Below the pieces are notes generated by a model that was not told where the DNA came from, did not search any database, and was given only the letters and a program-made list of their open reading frames with translations. Position numbers and translations under genes: made by a program. Positions 12,601-22,527 of a DNA stretch of 64,000 nucleotides are shown in pieces (position 1 is the stretch's first letter; each line of letters begins with the position of its first letter). The stretch is from Albugo candida (lineage: Eukaryota > Oomycota > Peronosporomycetes > Albuginales > Albuginaceae): NCBI GenBank assembly GCA_905220665.1, contig CAJNAR010000162.1:352635-416634 (forward strand), in the 5' to 3' direction.

Positions 12601-13278
12601 ATAAATCGATTCAGGGGCGCGTATGACGAGATGCAAGACCCCAACTCACTTCTCGCTCAATGGCTTTTAAGCATGAACCTGACTCGAGATGGAGACCAAC
12701 AGTTGACGTATACATCCATATTGACACACGATCTGTATGGCATGCATTGTGCATTGTCGATTCATACTGCTGCCAAAAGCCGAATCCGATATCTAAAGTC
12801 ATTACCACACGCTTACGTGAGATTTTACTCTGAATTGGCCAAACGAAAGTGTGAATCTTGTAACCAATTTCCAACACGACCAGCAGTTTGTCTCATTTGT
12901 GGCTTGTTACTGTGTGCTGCAAATACATGCCGGGCATTACACCACGAGAAAACATACCCAGAAGAGTCCAATCCTGGAGCTTGTACGATCCACGCCAAGA
13001 AATGTGGACGTGGCGTTGGCATGTTTCTACTTGTACTCGAAGGAGCAGTGTTGTTAGTGTACTGGAAGTTGGCTGCGTACGTTGGAAGCCTTTACGTTGA
13101 TGAATACGGCGAGGAATTTGGGGAGCGAAATCGTGATTTGAACAAAGGTCGACCACTCTACCTAAATCAAAAACGACGAGATCGATTGCTGCGCTTGTGG
13201 CTTTTTCATGAGATACCGAACGAAGTCGTCAAAATCCAAAACACCTCTGAACGTGTCATACGCAATAGTCACTACTAG
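6661..13278 (+). CDS. UBR1: UBR1-type E3 ubiquitin ligase (N-recognin), 5 exons, about 2134 aa
   Basis: RING-type E3 ligase of the N-degron pathway, recognising destabilising N-termini and ubiquitinating the substrate. Exons are 6661-6942, 6996-7148, 7196-7468, 7527-7763 and 7819-13278; introns are 53, 47, 58 and 55 nt, all GT-AG and all phase 0. The UBR box (about residues 76-145, type-1 basic N-degrons) spans the first two introns and keeps CACEFKPGDIAWNCKEC, CVMCNDCF, SGGCCDCGDPEAW and GFCSEH. A ClpS-like domain (about 206-285, type-2 hydrophobic N-degrons) starts at RYTVLIYHNE. A RING-H2 finger (about 1330-1450) has CAMCHTC, LCGHAVHHKCW and CPLCKS with a long insert. The C-terminal UBLC zinc domain (about 1940-2120) has KCESCNQFP, CLICGLLLC and GRGVGMFLL. 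Having both UBR box and ClpS points to the UBR1/UBR2 branch rather than UBR3-UBR7. The length is about that of UBR1. Confidence 0.93.
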
Positions 13279-14104
13279 TTTATCTTGCATCGAATGGTGC
13301 GGCTCAACGGGAAGATGAAGTAATTAAAATCTGAACACTTTTTAAAATGCTGCCTGGAGCATTCTTTGCGCGTTTGTGATCCGTAGTCGCAAAGCGTTTG
13401 ACTCGAGTGAAACTTGAATTGAATTGAATCTAAAAGCATTTTTATTTGACGTCTCGATCATTTAAGCTGGATGGGACGTGCCTCGGGCTTTGGTGATAGG
13501 ACGACTTGGTTCGATCGGAGTATGTTGCGAGATCTCACTGTCTTTAGCCTTCAGAGCTGATCGATGCGCTATTTGAAGGCTATACAAATGAATTTGGTTG
13601 AAGTTGAAGTTGAAGTTGACTTGTCTCGATAAGGAATGTTGATCATCATTGTTATGAGGTTTTTTAAAAGCGCTTGTCTCCACAGTATATTCTTAACGTC
13701 AGCTCGAGTCTGCGACTCTTAGAGATATAGTGTATTCGTTGACTCGTTGAGGATATAGTAACCTATCAGCAGCTTTGCTATGAAAATAGGCAGTTGGGAT
13801 CTCATAGAGTCGACGTACTCGCGGTAGGACAAGTAGATGTTGTCTGTTCACTGCAATTGTTTAACGAGTAGAGACATACAAATGCCACTATTGTCCGTCA
13901 AAAACTATAAAACAGAGCAAAAGTTGTACCATCGATTGACTGCGGACACATTGAGCCCGGTGAATGACTCAACTGCAGCGATTAGCTGAAATCATCTTCC
14001 TCGAATATGATTGACTGAAATTCAGCACCGAGCTTCCAAGCAAAAGCTTTGTTGCGTGTTGTTTACGCGCGAAGACTTCATCTTCAACTATAGTTGTGGA
14101 ATGA
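13279..14104. other. Intergenic region with short GTTGAA repeat
   Basis: The 826-bp gap before BRCA2 has no recognised gene. A GTTGAA-type microsatellite lies near 13600-13620. It gives an Asn-Phe run in a 73-codon minus-strand ORF (13462-13683), which I do not support as a gene. The BRCA2 promoter should lie here. Confidence 0.4.
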
Positions 14105-17100
14105 ATGTATTTTAAACAAATAAATCAATGGGAGGAATTATTTAGCGCACTTCCTTGTGATGAGTGTTGTTTCTTTGAAAAAGCGATGGATTATGAGCGT
14201 CAAAAAGACAATGTGATCGAAAGGCTGATGGAGAACGGTTCGACCAAGCTGAAGCGAAAAAAGGGAAACTCTGCCGGACGTGATGAATGTAGCCGAACAA
14301 GTAGGAAGAAAGGAAGGAAAAATAGGCGTTCTGAATCGCAGAAGTGCAGTTACTCACGACAAAGCAGTATTTCTGAACGTTTACCGTTCGATGTACTTGA
14401 AATGTGTGGTGAATCAGAAAGTGAGCAAAGTGGAAAATGCAAAAGGGTGGAGCGAAAAGTAACAGAGGTGAAAGAAAGACTGAATAAATATCATAATGAC
14501 AGACTGAAGCCAAATAAGCGATGCGCAAGTAGCCATGGAAGAGCTTTCGAGTGCAAAGATAGAGAGGTCGAGGAAAAATCATCGAGTTATCAAGACCCGT
14601 CTGGCGTCAAAAATGGTCGAAAAGATCAAGAAGCTACCACGATTAGCTTCGCTATCGACACGGACACATGTGTTAACGTGAGATCTGATCATCTGTCATT
14701 GTCAAATGAGTGCAAATTAAGTGGGATCGATAACGAGAACCCGCTAAAAGATAACAAGGTCGAAAGAAGAAGCGTACATGAAGAGTTGAGCTGCGGATTA
14801 GGAGGCATGGTAACGAAAACTACTCAGAATCGAGAAAGCGTTGATATCAGCGCTCTTGGTCGATTGAATTGTGGTTTTCAGACTGGGACAGGACGCAGAA
14901 TTGACATAGACCCGAATATCTTGGCGAAGAGGAAATTTCTCGCTGAGGAAAGGAAGCAGGAATGCGCGGTGGCTGATACCATAGAGGCATCAAATAACCG
15001 ACAGATGAATGAATCTATACCTTCCGAGAAGCACTGCACAGAAGGAAAAACGATGGCGATTAATTCTATTCGATCAGAAAGCATTTCTCAAGTTGAATTG
15101 GCGTGTTTGCCCTCAGCGGTGACGCATGCAAATCGATATACTGGGGGCAAGAATTGTCAATTGAGATTTTCCAATCACGTTCCTGACGAAGGATTGAGGT
15201 CTTTGAATCATCAGGGTGGGTTCGAGAACGGCAATGGAATTGAAGCAATGTTTAAGACTGGACTAGGGCGGAAAATGATTGTTGGGGCTGAGAGTCTGGA
15301 AAGATCGCGCGTCATGCTGAATACATACTGTATGGACGAATGCGTTGAAGCTGGACCCCCGTATAAATTGGATAGAGAAATAGTGACTCCGAAACCGTCT
15401 TATACGATGTCAGGCATGAAAATGCGAGTCGATGCATCAGATGAGTGCAATGATATGATTGATTGCAACACGTCGAAATGGAAAGTGGAGGGTGATAAAG
15501 AAACATTTGGGAGAGCATTCTGCTCTCCAAAATCTATTACTAAAGTTTCCCTAATGAATAGCTCTGCACAAAACACGTCCACGACTTCATTTGAAACTGG
15601 ACGAGGTCAAAAAGTGACTGTGGCAACCAAAAGTCTGGAAAAATCTCGTTTTATTATAGATTGTGGTGATGGTGGAACCAACGGTATCTCTACGGCAGGA
15701 TTGGGGGGAAAGGTTGAGTCCTCTGCTGAGGATATGCGAGAAATACGAACGACTATGGCGAGACTTCCTAAGCCCCATCAAGTGGACTCGTTATTTTCTA
15801 CTGGATCGGGTCGCAAGGTTGTGATCTCTGCCGAGAGTTTGGAAAGATCTCGTGCAAAGATAAAAAAGGATGTGATAAAAATGTCGACCGCACCGATCAA
15901 AAGCTCAGACCTCAAGCAAGTTGACACATTATTTGCGACGGGATCGGGTCGCAAGGTTGTGATCTCTGCCGAGAGCATAGCAAGATCATGTGCAAAGAGG
16001 GAAAATGATGCGAAAGAAACGGCTTGTGCAGTAATGGAAAAGTCAGTGTGCACCCAAGTTAACACGCTATTTTCAACCGGATCGGGTCGAAAGGTTGTCG
16101 TGTCTGCTGAAAGACTGGACAGCTCTTGTCTCGAATTTAGTTCGTTTGTAGAAACGCCAAGCAAGAAGCTAAGCAATGCAGATGCACTGGTTACGCAAAC
16201 AGCGACCGAAAGGTCTACTGAAAATGTATCACTGAATGAGGATACGCTTACCACCGATAGGGTGCAGAAAGCGAGAGATTCTCGCCTGGTGGTCCAAGTA
16301 CTCGATGACTCCAAGGTGCCAGGAGACGTCTCTATCAGCAGCACGCGCGAGAAAGTTCAATGCCATAAAGTCTACGATTATCGGACACCGCACAAAAGTG
16401 GCTCATACATCGACACAATTAGTCCGACGGATCGTAAAATTGATTTCATTCAGCCAACAGAGCAGCAGAAGGAGAATATTGTACCACACGCACCAGCCAC
16501 ACCTCAAACGAGATTTAGACTCAAACGGCCATCCGAATGCAAAAACGGCAATTCCAGTGAGTGGAAGAAACACAGTAAACGTTTTAAAGCTCCAACACAG
16601 CAAAAGGGCCAATTTGCCACAAAACCTGCATGCACAGCGGTCACAAGTCAGAAGCCAAAGCCGATTAACAAACAAATGAAGCTCTCAGAGCTCCCGTATC
16701 GCATCCAACGCAAGTACAGCTTGCAGAAGCTATCCCTACAAACTTCCACTTCACCGTCCATGTCACAATCTGCTTCCTCATCTTCTCAACGCATTCGACT
16801 TTTACGCTGTGTGACAGCACATACAAGCATCAACGTCGTCTTCAAAGGTTGCGATATCGAATCTGAAGATAGCTGTATCTTTCACACTCGCAGAAGCTGG
16901 ACTGATGTGTACGAGACAACTGAGGTTATGGGTCCAAAGGAAATCTTCCAGCTAATGACAGAAAAGGGATGGCTACTAGACACTGTCGACCTCTACAAAT
17001 GGTTTTGCAATCAATATCGATGGATCGTATTTCTGTGCGCACAAATGGAACTTACGTACTCTCAACATTTATGTGGAAAGTATCTAACGCTATTGCAGAT

Positions 17101-19246
17101 CATCTTCCAAGTACATCAACGATATAAATGCGAAGTGTACAATTGCCAACGTCCAATTATCAGGAAGATACTCAATGGCGACGCAAGTCCATCCAACTGT
17201 CTCGTTCTATTGGTAGCAGCGGTTCTCCCAGGTGGAGATCGTGATGTTGAAAAGCCAAAAGGTGACGCGGGAGCATGTGGCGAAAAGCTTACACTTGTAT
17301 TAACGGATGGACGGTACGCTGTTTATGGTATTCCAGATGAGTTACTGGAAGTACGCCTCCGAAGGTTACATCAGAAAGCACATTTGGTGGGCAAGAAGAT
17401 CATTATGTGGAATGCAGAGTTGCAGTGTAGTGGGGAGGGCATCGAACCTCTCGAGAATGAATTGCATCAAACGAGTTCGACTTGGAAAAGTCCATTTGTA
17501 ATGGATGGATTGACGTCTGAGAACAAGAAACCTTTTTACATTCTTCGATACAATAGCACGCGACTTGGTGCTTATGATCTCCCTCTTGGGCTAGAACGCT
17601 CAAGTTCACGTGATGAGAAAGCGACACACAAAATGAAGATCTCACGCTGGCTGCTTAGCAGTGTACCGCTACAAAGTCTTCAGGTTGGAGGTGGTATTGT
17701 ACGCTCCATTCGATTATACGTTACGCGTGTATCTCCATTGCTGCATATGCAAGCAATAGAAGGTGCTATAGGGCCAAGGGTGTTGACAGACTATCAACTC
17801 GGTCCGTTCCGAGAGATCTTTTGCGAGTTAAGTCAGCTCGAGGAGGTGCAGATGGAGTCAATGACTCTTCCAACTCCGTTTATCCAATTACGCGCTGTTT
17901 GTTCTCATTATACGCGTCACAAGGGGCAACCCTCAGACTGGATGGCGTCTTTAAATGTATGGCGACCAACTGGAGAACTGCTGCAGAAAGTCGTTGAAGG
18001 AAGAGAATATTTCGTCACCAATGTTGCAGTAAATTGGAAGAGCAGTACCAGTTCTCGCGATAAAGGTTTCTTAAAGCTCAGTGCGACCAAACGCTCCATC
18101 TTTGAGATCATTGCCGAAAACGAAGAGAATACTCGCACGTATTCTTCACAAACATGCAAATTGATCAGAGATCTCAAGATCCCAGACTCGACGACTATAA
18201 ACGCTCTGCTTGCGAACGTATGCGTTGTGGTCCTACTCGTATCCGAACCCGTGGAAGAGAGCATCAAAATTGTGAAAGGCGGACTTGTTCAAAGAACTTA
18301 TACACAGCATATCTTCGTGGCAGACTCAAGCTGCGAAATTGCAAGTGTGAGGGTATCTTCAACCTCCGTCACGATGGGATCCAAATCAGCTTCAATGGAT
18401 CTCAAACCTCGATGCAGATTATCCTCCACGCAGTGGTTCCGACGAGCCCGAAATTGCTGGCAAGAGGGAAAAGTTATCTCCATCAAAGGCCTACAAATCT
18501 CTCATCGTGACAAACAGCTTCAAATTTTGGATTGCAAAGTTTGTGATTTTACGGAAGTATGCACGAATCCAACATCTCCGTCCTCGCTCTACCGACAAAT
18601 GGAAAGACTCAAATCACTTGTGAGTATGGACAATAGACGTGGGCGATTGTTTCGGATACAGTTGGCCCGAATGAAGCAGTACATACAGCAAGCGGTACTT
18701 CACACCAAAGTGAGAATCACTTCAGATATCATCGATCGAGGAAAAGTGCTTCAAGTGCGAGTTTTAAAGCTATGCAAGTATCATCCGCCTGTTGAAGATC
18801 AATTGAAGCAGGATTTCTATGGTTGTGCGTATGTGCTGCCTTTAAACGGCGACGAAATGGCTTCATCGATTACATTGCTTTATTTCAACGAGTCACAGCT
18901 GACGGAACTATCAGCGATCACTGGTGAATGCAAACGATTGGAACGACCGGAACGAAGCGATTTTGACGCATTGTTCCAAAAAGTGCGTCAAATGGAACGA
19001 GATATCCGACTTATAGTCAGCGTGCATTCGCGACCATACCTTCAAAATGAATGCAGGCTGTTTCCATGGCAACGCGATCTCGTCATCAATGTCGTATACA
19101 AATTGTTTTGGGCGCATTTTCTCGATTTCGAGCACGTGGATGAAGCAAAGACGGTTCAACTTGCGCAGTGTTCTATCAAAGCGAACAGTAGTCGAAGGAC
19201 GCATTCCTCCGAGTTGCCGTCTGGAAGGCATATGACTGCCGCCTGA
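14105..19246 (+). CDS. BRCA2: BRCA2 homologue with BRC repeats and OB-fold DNA-binding domain, 1713 aa
   Basis: Mediator of RAD51 loading in homologous recombination, nuclear. Single exon. Six canonical BRC repeats start near residues 256, 382, 495, 563, 609 and 655, with one degenerate copy near 526. They follow the pattern FxTGxGRK...AESLxRS. The C-terminal part begins about residue 925 with the BRCA2 helical domain (SWTDVYETTEVMGPKEIF, then EVYNCQRPIIRKILNGD). OB1 follows near 1060 (LTLVLTDGRYAVYGIPDELL, GKKIIMWNAEL), then further OB-fold sequence to about 1680. The protein is about half the length of the human one, normal for non-vertebrate BRCA2. The extreme N-terminus contains INQWEELFSALP, which resembles the PALB2-binding WFEEL segment of animal BRCA2. 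The Met at 14105 was chosen because it precedes that motif. The PTC7-like gene follows 211 bp downstream. Confidence 0.93.
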   Translation: MYFKQINQWEELFSALPCDECCFFEKAMDYERQKDNVIERLMENGSTKLKRKKGNSAGRDECSRTSRKKGRKNRRSESQKCSYSRQSSISERLPFDVLEMCGESESEQSGKCKRVERKVTEVKERLNKYHNDRLKPNKRCASSHGRAFECKDREVEEKSSSYQDPSGVKNGRKDQEATTISFAIDTDTCVNVRSDHLSLSNECKLSGIDNENPLKDNKVERRSVHEELSCGLGGMVTKTTQNRESVDISALGRLNCGFQTGTGRRIDIDPNILAKRKFLAEERKQECAVADTIEASNNRQMNESIPSEKHCTEGKTMAINSIRSESISQVELACLPSAVTHANRYTGGKNCQLRFSNHVPDEGLRSLNHQGGFENGNGIEAMFKTGLGRKMIVGAESLERSRVMLNTYCMDECVEAGPPYKLDREIVTPKPSYTMSGMKMRVDASDECNDMIDCNTSKWKVEGDKETFGRAFCSPKSITKVSLMNSSAQNTSTTSFETGRGQKVTVATKSLEKSRFIIDCGDGGTNGISTAGLGGKVESSAEDMREIRTTMARLPKPHQVDSLFSTGSGRKVVISAESLERSRAKIKKDVIKMSTAPIKSSDLKQVDTLFATGSGRKVVISAESIARSCAKRENDAKETACAVMEKSVCTQVNTLFSTGSGRKVVVSAERLDSSCLEFSSFVETPSKKLSNADALVTQTATERSTENVSLNEDTLTTDRVQKARDSRLVVQVLDDSKVPGDVSISSTREKVQCHKVYDYRTPHKSGSYIDTISPTDRKIDFIQPTEQQKENIVPHAPATPQTRFRLKRPSECKNGNSSEWKKHSKRFKAPTQQKGQFATKPACTAVTSQKPKPINKQMKLSELPYRIQRKYSLQKLSLQTSTSPSMSQSASSSSQRIRLLRCVTAHTSINVVFKGCDIESEDSCIFHTRRSWTDVYETTEVMGPKEIFQLMTEKGWLLDTVDLYKWFCNQYRWIVFLCAQMELTYSQHLCGKYLTLLQIIFQVHQRYKCEVYNCQRPIIRKILNGDASPSNCLVLLVAAVLPGGDRDVEKPKGDAGACGEKLTLVLTDGRYAVYGIPDELLEVRLRRLHQKAHLVGKKIIMWNAELQCSGEGIEPLENELHQTSSTWKSPFVMDGLTSENKKPFYILRYNSTRLGAYDLPLGLERSSSRDEKATHKMKISRWLLSSVPLQSLQVGGGIVRSIRLYVTRVSPLLHMQAIEGAIGPRVLTDYQLGPFREIFCELSQLEEVQMESMTLPTPFIQLRAVCSHYTRHKGQPSDWMASLNVWRPTGELLQKVVEGREYFVTNVAVNWKSSTSSRDKGFLKLSATKRSIFEIIAENEENTRTYSSQTCKLIRDLKIPDSTTINALLANVCVVVLLVSEPVEESIKIVKGGLVQRTYTQHIFVADSSCEIASVRVSSTSVTMGSKSASMDLKPRCRLSSTQWFRRARNCWQEGKVISIKGLQISHRDKQLQILDCKVCDFTEVCTNPTSPSSLYRQMERLKSLVSMDNRRGRLFRIQLARMKQYIQQAVLHTKVRITSDIIDRGKVLQVRVLKLCKYHPPVEDQLKQDFYGCAYVLPLNGDEMASSITLLYFNESQLTELSAITGECKRLERPERSDFDALFQKVRQMERDIRLIVSVHSRPYLQNECRLFPWQRDLVINVVYKLFWAHFLDFEHVDEAKTVQLAQCSIKANSSRRTHSSELPSGRHMTAA
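14868..16140 (+). repeat. BRC repeat array inside BRCA2
   Basis: There are six full RAD51-binding BRC units plus one decayed unit (GISTAGLGGKVESSAEDM, no Phe). The last three full units are evenly spaced at about 46 residues. The fifth and sixth full-or-partial units (15802-15838 and 15940-15976) share an exact run of about 35 nt, which indicates recent duplication or gene conversion. Confidence 0.85.
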
Positions 19247-19457
19247 AAGGCATAGGAGAAGCCCATAACGAGTCTATTCGACATAATAAATGTATCGACA
19301 GTGAAAACTATGAATTACAAGCAGACGGAATAGCTATCGATCGGATTGATAGCGTGATATTCCGATACAAAATGCATTAGCACTTTACTGCTTTGAAAAT
19401 GACACATCGTATCGCTCCTAAACGCTGTTTCAGTTTATCGGTTTTATACCGCACGAA

Positions 19458-20617
19458 ATGGCCTTCCAGCGCATCACACAATTGCAGCGGGTTCTGCATA
19501 CTCCAAGTGGAATCCTACCGCAATTAAAGAGAGTGTACAGTGTATCGAAGCTTGTGTCTGGCTCATGTGCACTTCCTCATCCTCAAAAGCAAGCAACAGG
19601 CGGCGAAGACGCTCATTTTCTATCGAATACTGTGGTCGGTGTCGCCGACGGTGTCGGAGGTTGGGCTCGCAAAGTACGTACTTGTATCAGTGTATCTCTT
19701 CATCGACTGCATTCTACGTCAAAGGGAATTGATGCAGGTGAATATGCACGCAGTCTGATGAAACTGATTCATCAAACGATCGACTCGATACCAAAAGAAG
19801 CCGAGAAAAGACCTTCTCCATTACAACTTCTCTCTTTCGCACATAAGAGAGTAAAAGTAAAAGCATCGCATGCTGCACACAAGTATACGTATAAACGGTT
19901 CTATCCCGCAGAGTATGGGCAGCTCAACGGCGTGTATTGTGCAGCTTGACGGCATGAATTACTCACTACCAAAAGTTGATGTGATGACTCATTGTCTATG
20001 CATTATGAAGGAAATCTATTGCGAGCAGCGAATTTAGGAGACTCGGGCTTCATTGTATGTCGACAAAAGAGTCAAAAGGGACAATTGACCGCGACTTTAG
20101 CTCCAAAGTGGGAACTTGTGTATGAGTCAAAGCACCAGTCACATTCCTTCAACTGTCCTTATCAACTCGGCCATCTGAATGGCGATTGGGTACGCATCGA
20201 ATTCCGTGGTTTGAAAAGAGCTCACTGATCGACCATGCAGCCGGAAATGAGCGATCAGATCGAATTCAGCGTCCAAGCAGAGGATGTGATCATTCTCGGA
20301 ACAGATGGATTGTACGTTTCCTTCTCAGAACGAATTCAGTACTTTTCTCATCGGTTCTTGTCAGATTCGACAATATGTATCCATCACAGATAGCAAGCGT
20401 ACTGGATGCACTGGAGCCTCAGTTTCTATGTGAGCCGCAGCTGGCGGAAATGGCTGCAAATTGCATCGCTCATGAGGCACATCAAATCGCCAATGATAAG
20501 AAATGTCACACTCCCTTCGCAATAGCCGCACGAAAAGCAGGATATACTTACAATGGTGGAAAGATGGATGATATCACAGTTATCATCAGTATCGTTGCCA
20601 CTTCTCAGTCGCCCTAA
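19458..20617 (+). CDS. PTC7: PTC7-like PP2C protein phosphatase, 6 exons, about 294 aa
   Basis: Metal-dependent Ser/Thr phosphatase of the PTC7/SpoIIE-like PP2C group, often mitochondrial in other eukaryotes. Exons: 19458-19673, 19725-19850, 19912-19951, 20011-20189, 20241-20311, 20365-20617. Joining them leaves one frame and rebuilds all PP2C motifs: GGEDAHF, ADGVGGWARKG (across intron 1), MGSSTACIVQ, LDGNLLRAANLGDSGF (across intron 3), ILGTDGLFDNMY (across intron 5) and KMDDITVI near the end. The metal-binding Asp residues are all present. Introns are 51, 61, 59, 51 and 53 nt. The third starts with GC instead of GT, and no GT site nearby restores the motif. The N-terminus (MAFQRITQLQRVLHTP...) is basic and hydroxylated like a mitochondrial presequence, but I cannot score it. 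The stop codon overlaps the minus-strand ORF end by 4 nt. Confidence 0.88.
19952..20010 (+). other. GC-AG intron in the PTC7-like gene
   Basis: A 59-nt intron with donor G|GCATGA and acceptor ATGAAG|G. Removing exactly these bases joins LDG to NLLRAANLGDSG, the conserved PP2C core. Leaving it in shifts the frame. Confidence 0.65.
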
Positions 20618-20892
20618 TTGATGTAATTGCGACCACGCGGCCTTTTTCGGCAATGTGTCTCCTTAGCGACGTTCTTGTTACTGTATTCTATAAAGTGGGT
20701 TGCTACTTGATTTATGACGCGCACACACAAGTCGGCATTATAATAAATCAGGTAGCGCAGGGTAGCGATCCAACTGTCATCGCTACTTTGTAGTACCCAT
20801 CCTCGCAATCGCTGCACGTAACGTTGCGCTCCGCAAAGAATTGAGCTCAACAGACCGAGGGAAAAGGTGCTTGCGAGCAAAAACAGTCGCAT
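20614..20892 (-). CDS. Small putative membrane or secreted protein, 92 aa
   Basis: Unrecognised. The first 20 residues (MRLFLLASTFSLGLLSSILC) form a strong hydrophobic segment, either a signal peptide or a membrane anchor. The rest is mixed, with aromatic-rich stretches and a basic tail (CRKRPRGRNYIN). It is convergent with the PTC7-like gene and overlaps its stop codon. It could be a chance ORF, but the N-terminal hydrophobic profile and position in an otherwise gene-free gap favour a real gene. Confidence 0.4.
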   Translation of the reverse strand: MRLFLLASTFSLGLLSSILCGAQRYVQRLRGWVLQSSDDSWIATLRYLIYYNADLCVRVINQVATHFIEYSNKNVAKETHCRKRPRGRNYIN

Positions 20893-21325
20893 GTAGTGGA
20901 TTTGAATCTTCTTTATTTGCGCAAAACTTGATGTAGCAATTCGACTATCTCATTGAACATGTCGTTCGATCGCTACTTACTTTCGAGGCCAAATTCTGTC
21001 ACCAGCAGCTTTTATTACCAACTGGACCGCGCTCAATTAGTCAGCGCTGCTCAAATATCGGGTTCTCTCGCCATTCCTTTACATTTACGCTTAGTTTTGC
21101 TAACGTTACTTTGATGAAAACACGTTTCTTGTAGGGATTTTTGCGCGCTTCAAAGTACGAATTGTATTGATACATCCTGAACGAGAAAACTCGTATTCGA
21201 AAGCCAGACCTAAGACTTAATTTTGGTATAAGCTTACAAACTCTCTCCCAAATTTCAGCAAGTTCTCGCGATCTGGGCGGTGTAAACGGATCATACGCGT
21301 CACAGTACTAATCATTCGCATTGTC
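20893..21325. promoter_or_regulatory. Divergent intergenic region
   Basis: A 433-bp gap between the small minus-strand ORF and the plus-strand membrane protein. I see no recognisable elements beyond pyrimidine-rich stretches (for example TCTCTCCC near 21243) upstream of the plus gene. Confidence 0.35.
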
Positions 21326-22420
21326 ATGACTCACTGGTACTCATCGGCTGCTTTTGTCGTTTTATGGCTGAATGCGTCGAGTGCACAAGAGCGCACAAGT
21401 CTTGTAAGCTGCCCTGAAACATGGTATCCTGTCAGTGTCTCGGGTGATTGGCAAATATATTGTATACCCATTTTGCCTTGCGGTGGAAATATCGGAGTTG
21501 CAAGCGTAGGAAGCTGTCCTGGAGGGACAGGTTGTGCTGCTTTACCCCAGAATCCGCTAGTGATGGGCTGCGTCGCATTGGGGAAAGCTGGTGTGCAGTA
21601 TTTAGATCGGACGATATTGTTTTCCCCACCAGTTCCATTCACTTTGGCGATTCCAATGCAAGGACCACCACTAAATCTGGGACCTCCAAGTATAAATAAT
21701 GGCGTTACCGGCACACCGAGAAGCACTGGTATGTTAGTTCCGACGGTAGGACCGAGTTCAGCCGGAGCTTCACCAAACGGAATTCCTCTAGGAGGCCCAA
21801 CACTGTCCAGTCGGGCCGGACTAAGTCCTGGAAATATTGTCATAAATCCCAACATGCAGACTTCCAGTAATCCATTCAATCCTGCGACTAATCCTGCCAG
21901 TGTTCAAGGCAAATCAGCAACGGGAATTCGAACGACTGGAAATGGAGGCAATACAGCCACAAACATTGTAAATCAACCAGTCGGGCGAAATGGGAATTCT
22001 TTGGGCAATACAAACTCTTTGCTTGGAAATAATGGCAATCCTACAAGAGGCAATCCAACTTTTGGTGCGAACACTCCGACCACAGACGCAAATACGAACG
22101 TGATGCCATCTTCGAATTCTCCCGGCTTTGGTGATGACAACAGTGTCAATAACAATGGGACTACAGGCGACAAAGTGACAGATGAGCAACGTCACCATCC
22201 GAGTGACGTGGTAGGACCAACGACACAAAATTCTGCGAATTCGAGGCTCTCATTAGGTGCTATCATTGCTATCGTACTGGGAATTCTGGCTGTCATCGCC
22301 GTTATTGCAGGTGTCATTCTCCTCAAGAAGAACAAATTAAATGCAGCGGCTCAGCGAGAGCAGGAAGCATCGATAGGAAGTAGCTACCTGACACCAAGAG
22401 AACGGGTTTTGTTATTATAA
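21326..22420 (+). CDS. Cysteine-rich, Asn/Gly/Thr-rich type I membrane protein, 364 aa
   Basis: Predicted cell-surface protein of unknown function. Residues 1-20 are a signal peptide (MTHWYSSAAFVVLWLNASSA). Residues 21-90 hold six cysteines (SCPETW, YCIP, PCGG, SCPGGTGC, GC), suggesting a small disulphide-bonded module. Residues 100-300 are low-complexity Pro/Gly/Asn/Thr/Ser with many possible N- and O-glycosylation sites. A transmembrane helix (about 308-330, GAIIAIVLGILAVIAVIAGV) is followed by KKNK and a short cytosolic tail ending in a leucine run. No RXLR-type motif is present. This architecture is common among oomycete surface proteins. Convergent with the RBBP6-like gene, 107 bp away. 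Confidence 0.75.
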   Translation: MTHWYSSAAFVVLWLNASSAQERTSLVSCPETWYPVSVSGDWQIYCIPILPCGGNIGVASVGSCPGGTGCAALPQNPLVMGCVALGKAGVQYLDRTILFSPPVPFTLAIPMQGPPLNLGPPSINNGVTGTPRSTGMLVPTVGPSSAGASPNGIPLGGPTLSSRAGLSPGNIVINPNMQTSSNPFNPATNPASVQGKSATGIRTTGNGGNTATNIVNQPVGRNGNSLGNTNSLLGNNGNPTRGNPTFGANTPTTDANTNVMPSSNSPGFGDDNSVNNNGTTGDKVTDEQRHHPSDVVGPTTQNSANSRLSLGAIIAIVLGILAVIAVIAGVILLKKNKLNAAAQREQEASIGSSYLTPRERVLLL

Positions 22421-22527
22421 CGCGGCGTTTTTCATGATTTATCATATTCAGATCATTAATAGAGAAAATCGATACTTTGGACACATTCTATGAGATCGCA
22501 AACTCCACACACTTGCATTCTCATTTT

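Noticed and set aside
13462..13683. 73-codon minus ORF with Asn-Phe run
   Set aside because: The run comes from a GTTGAA microsatellite; no other sign of coding.
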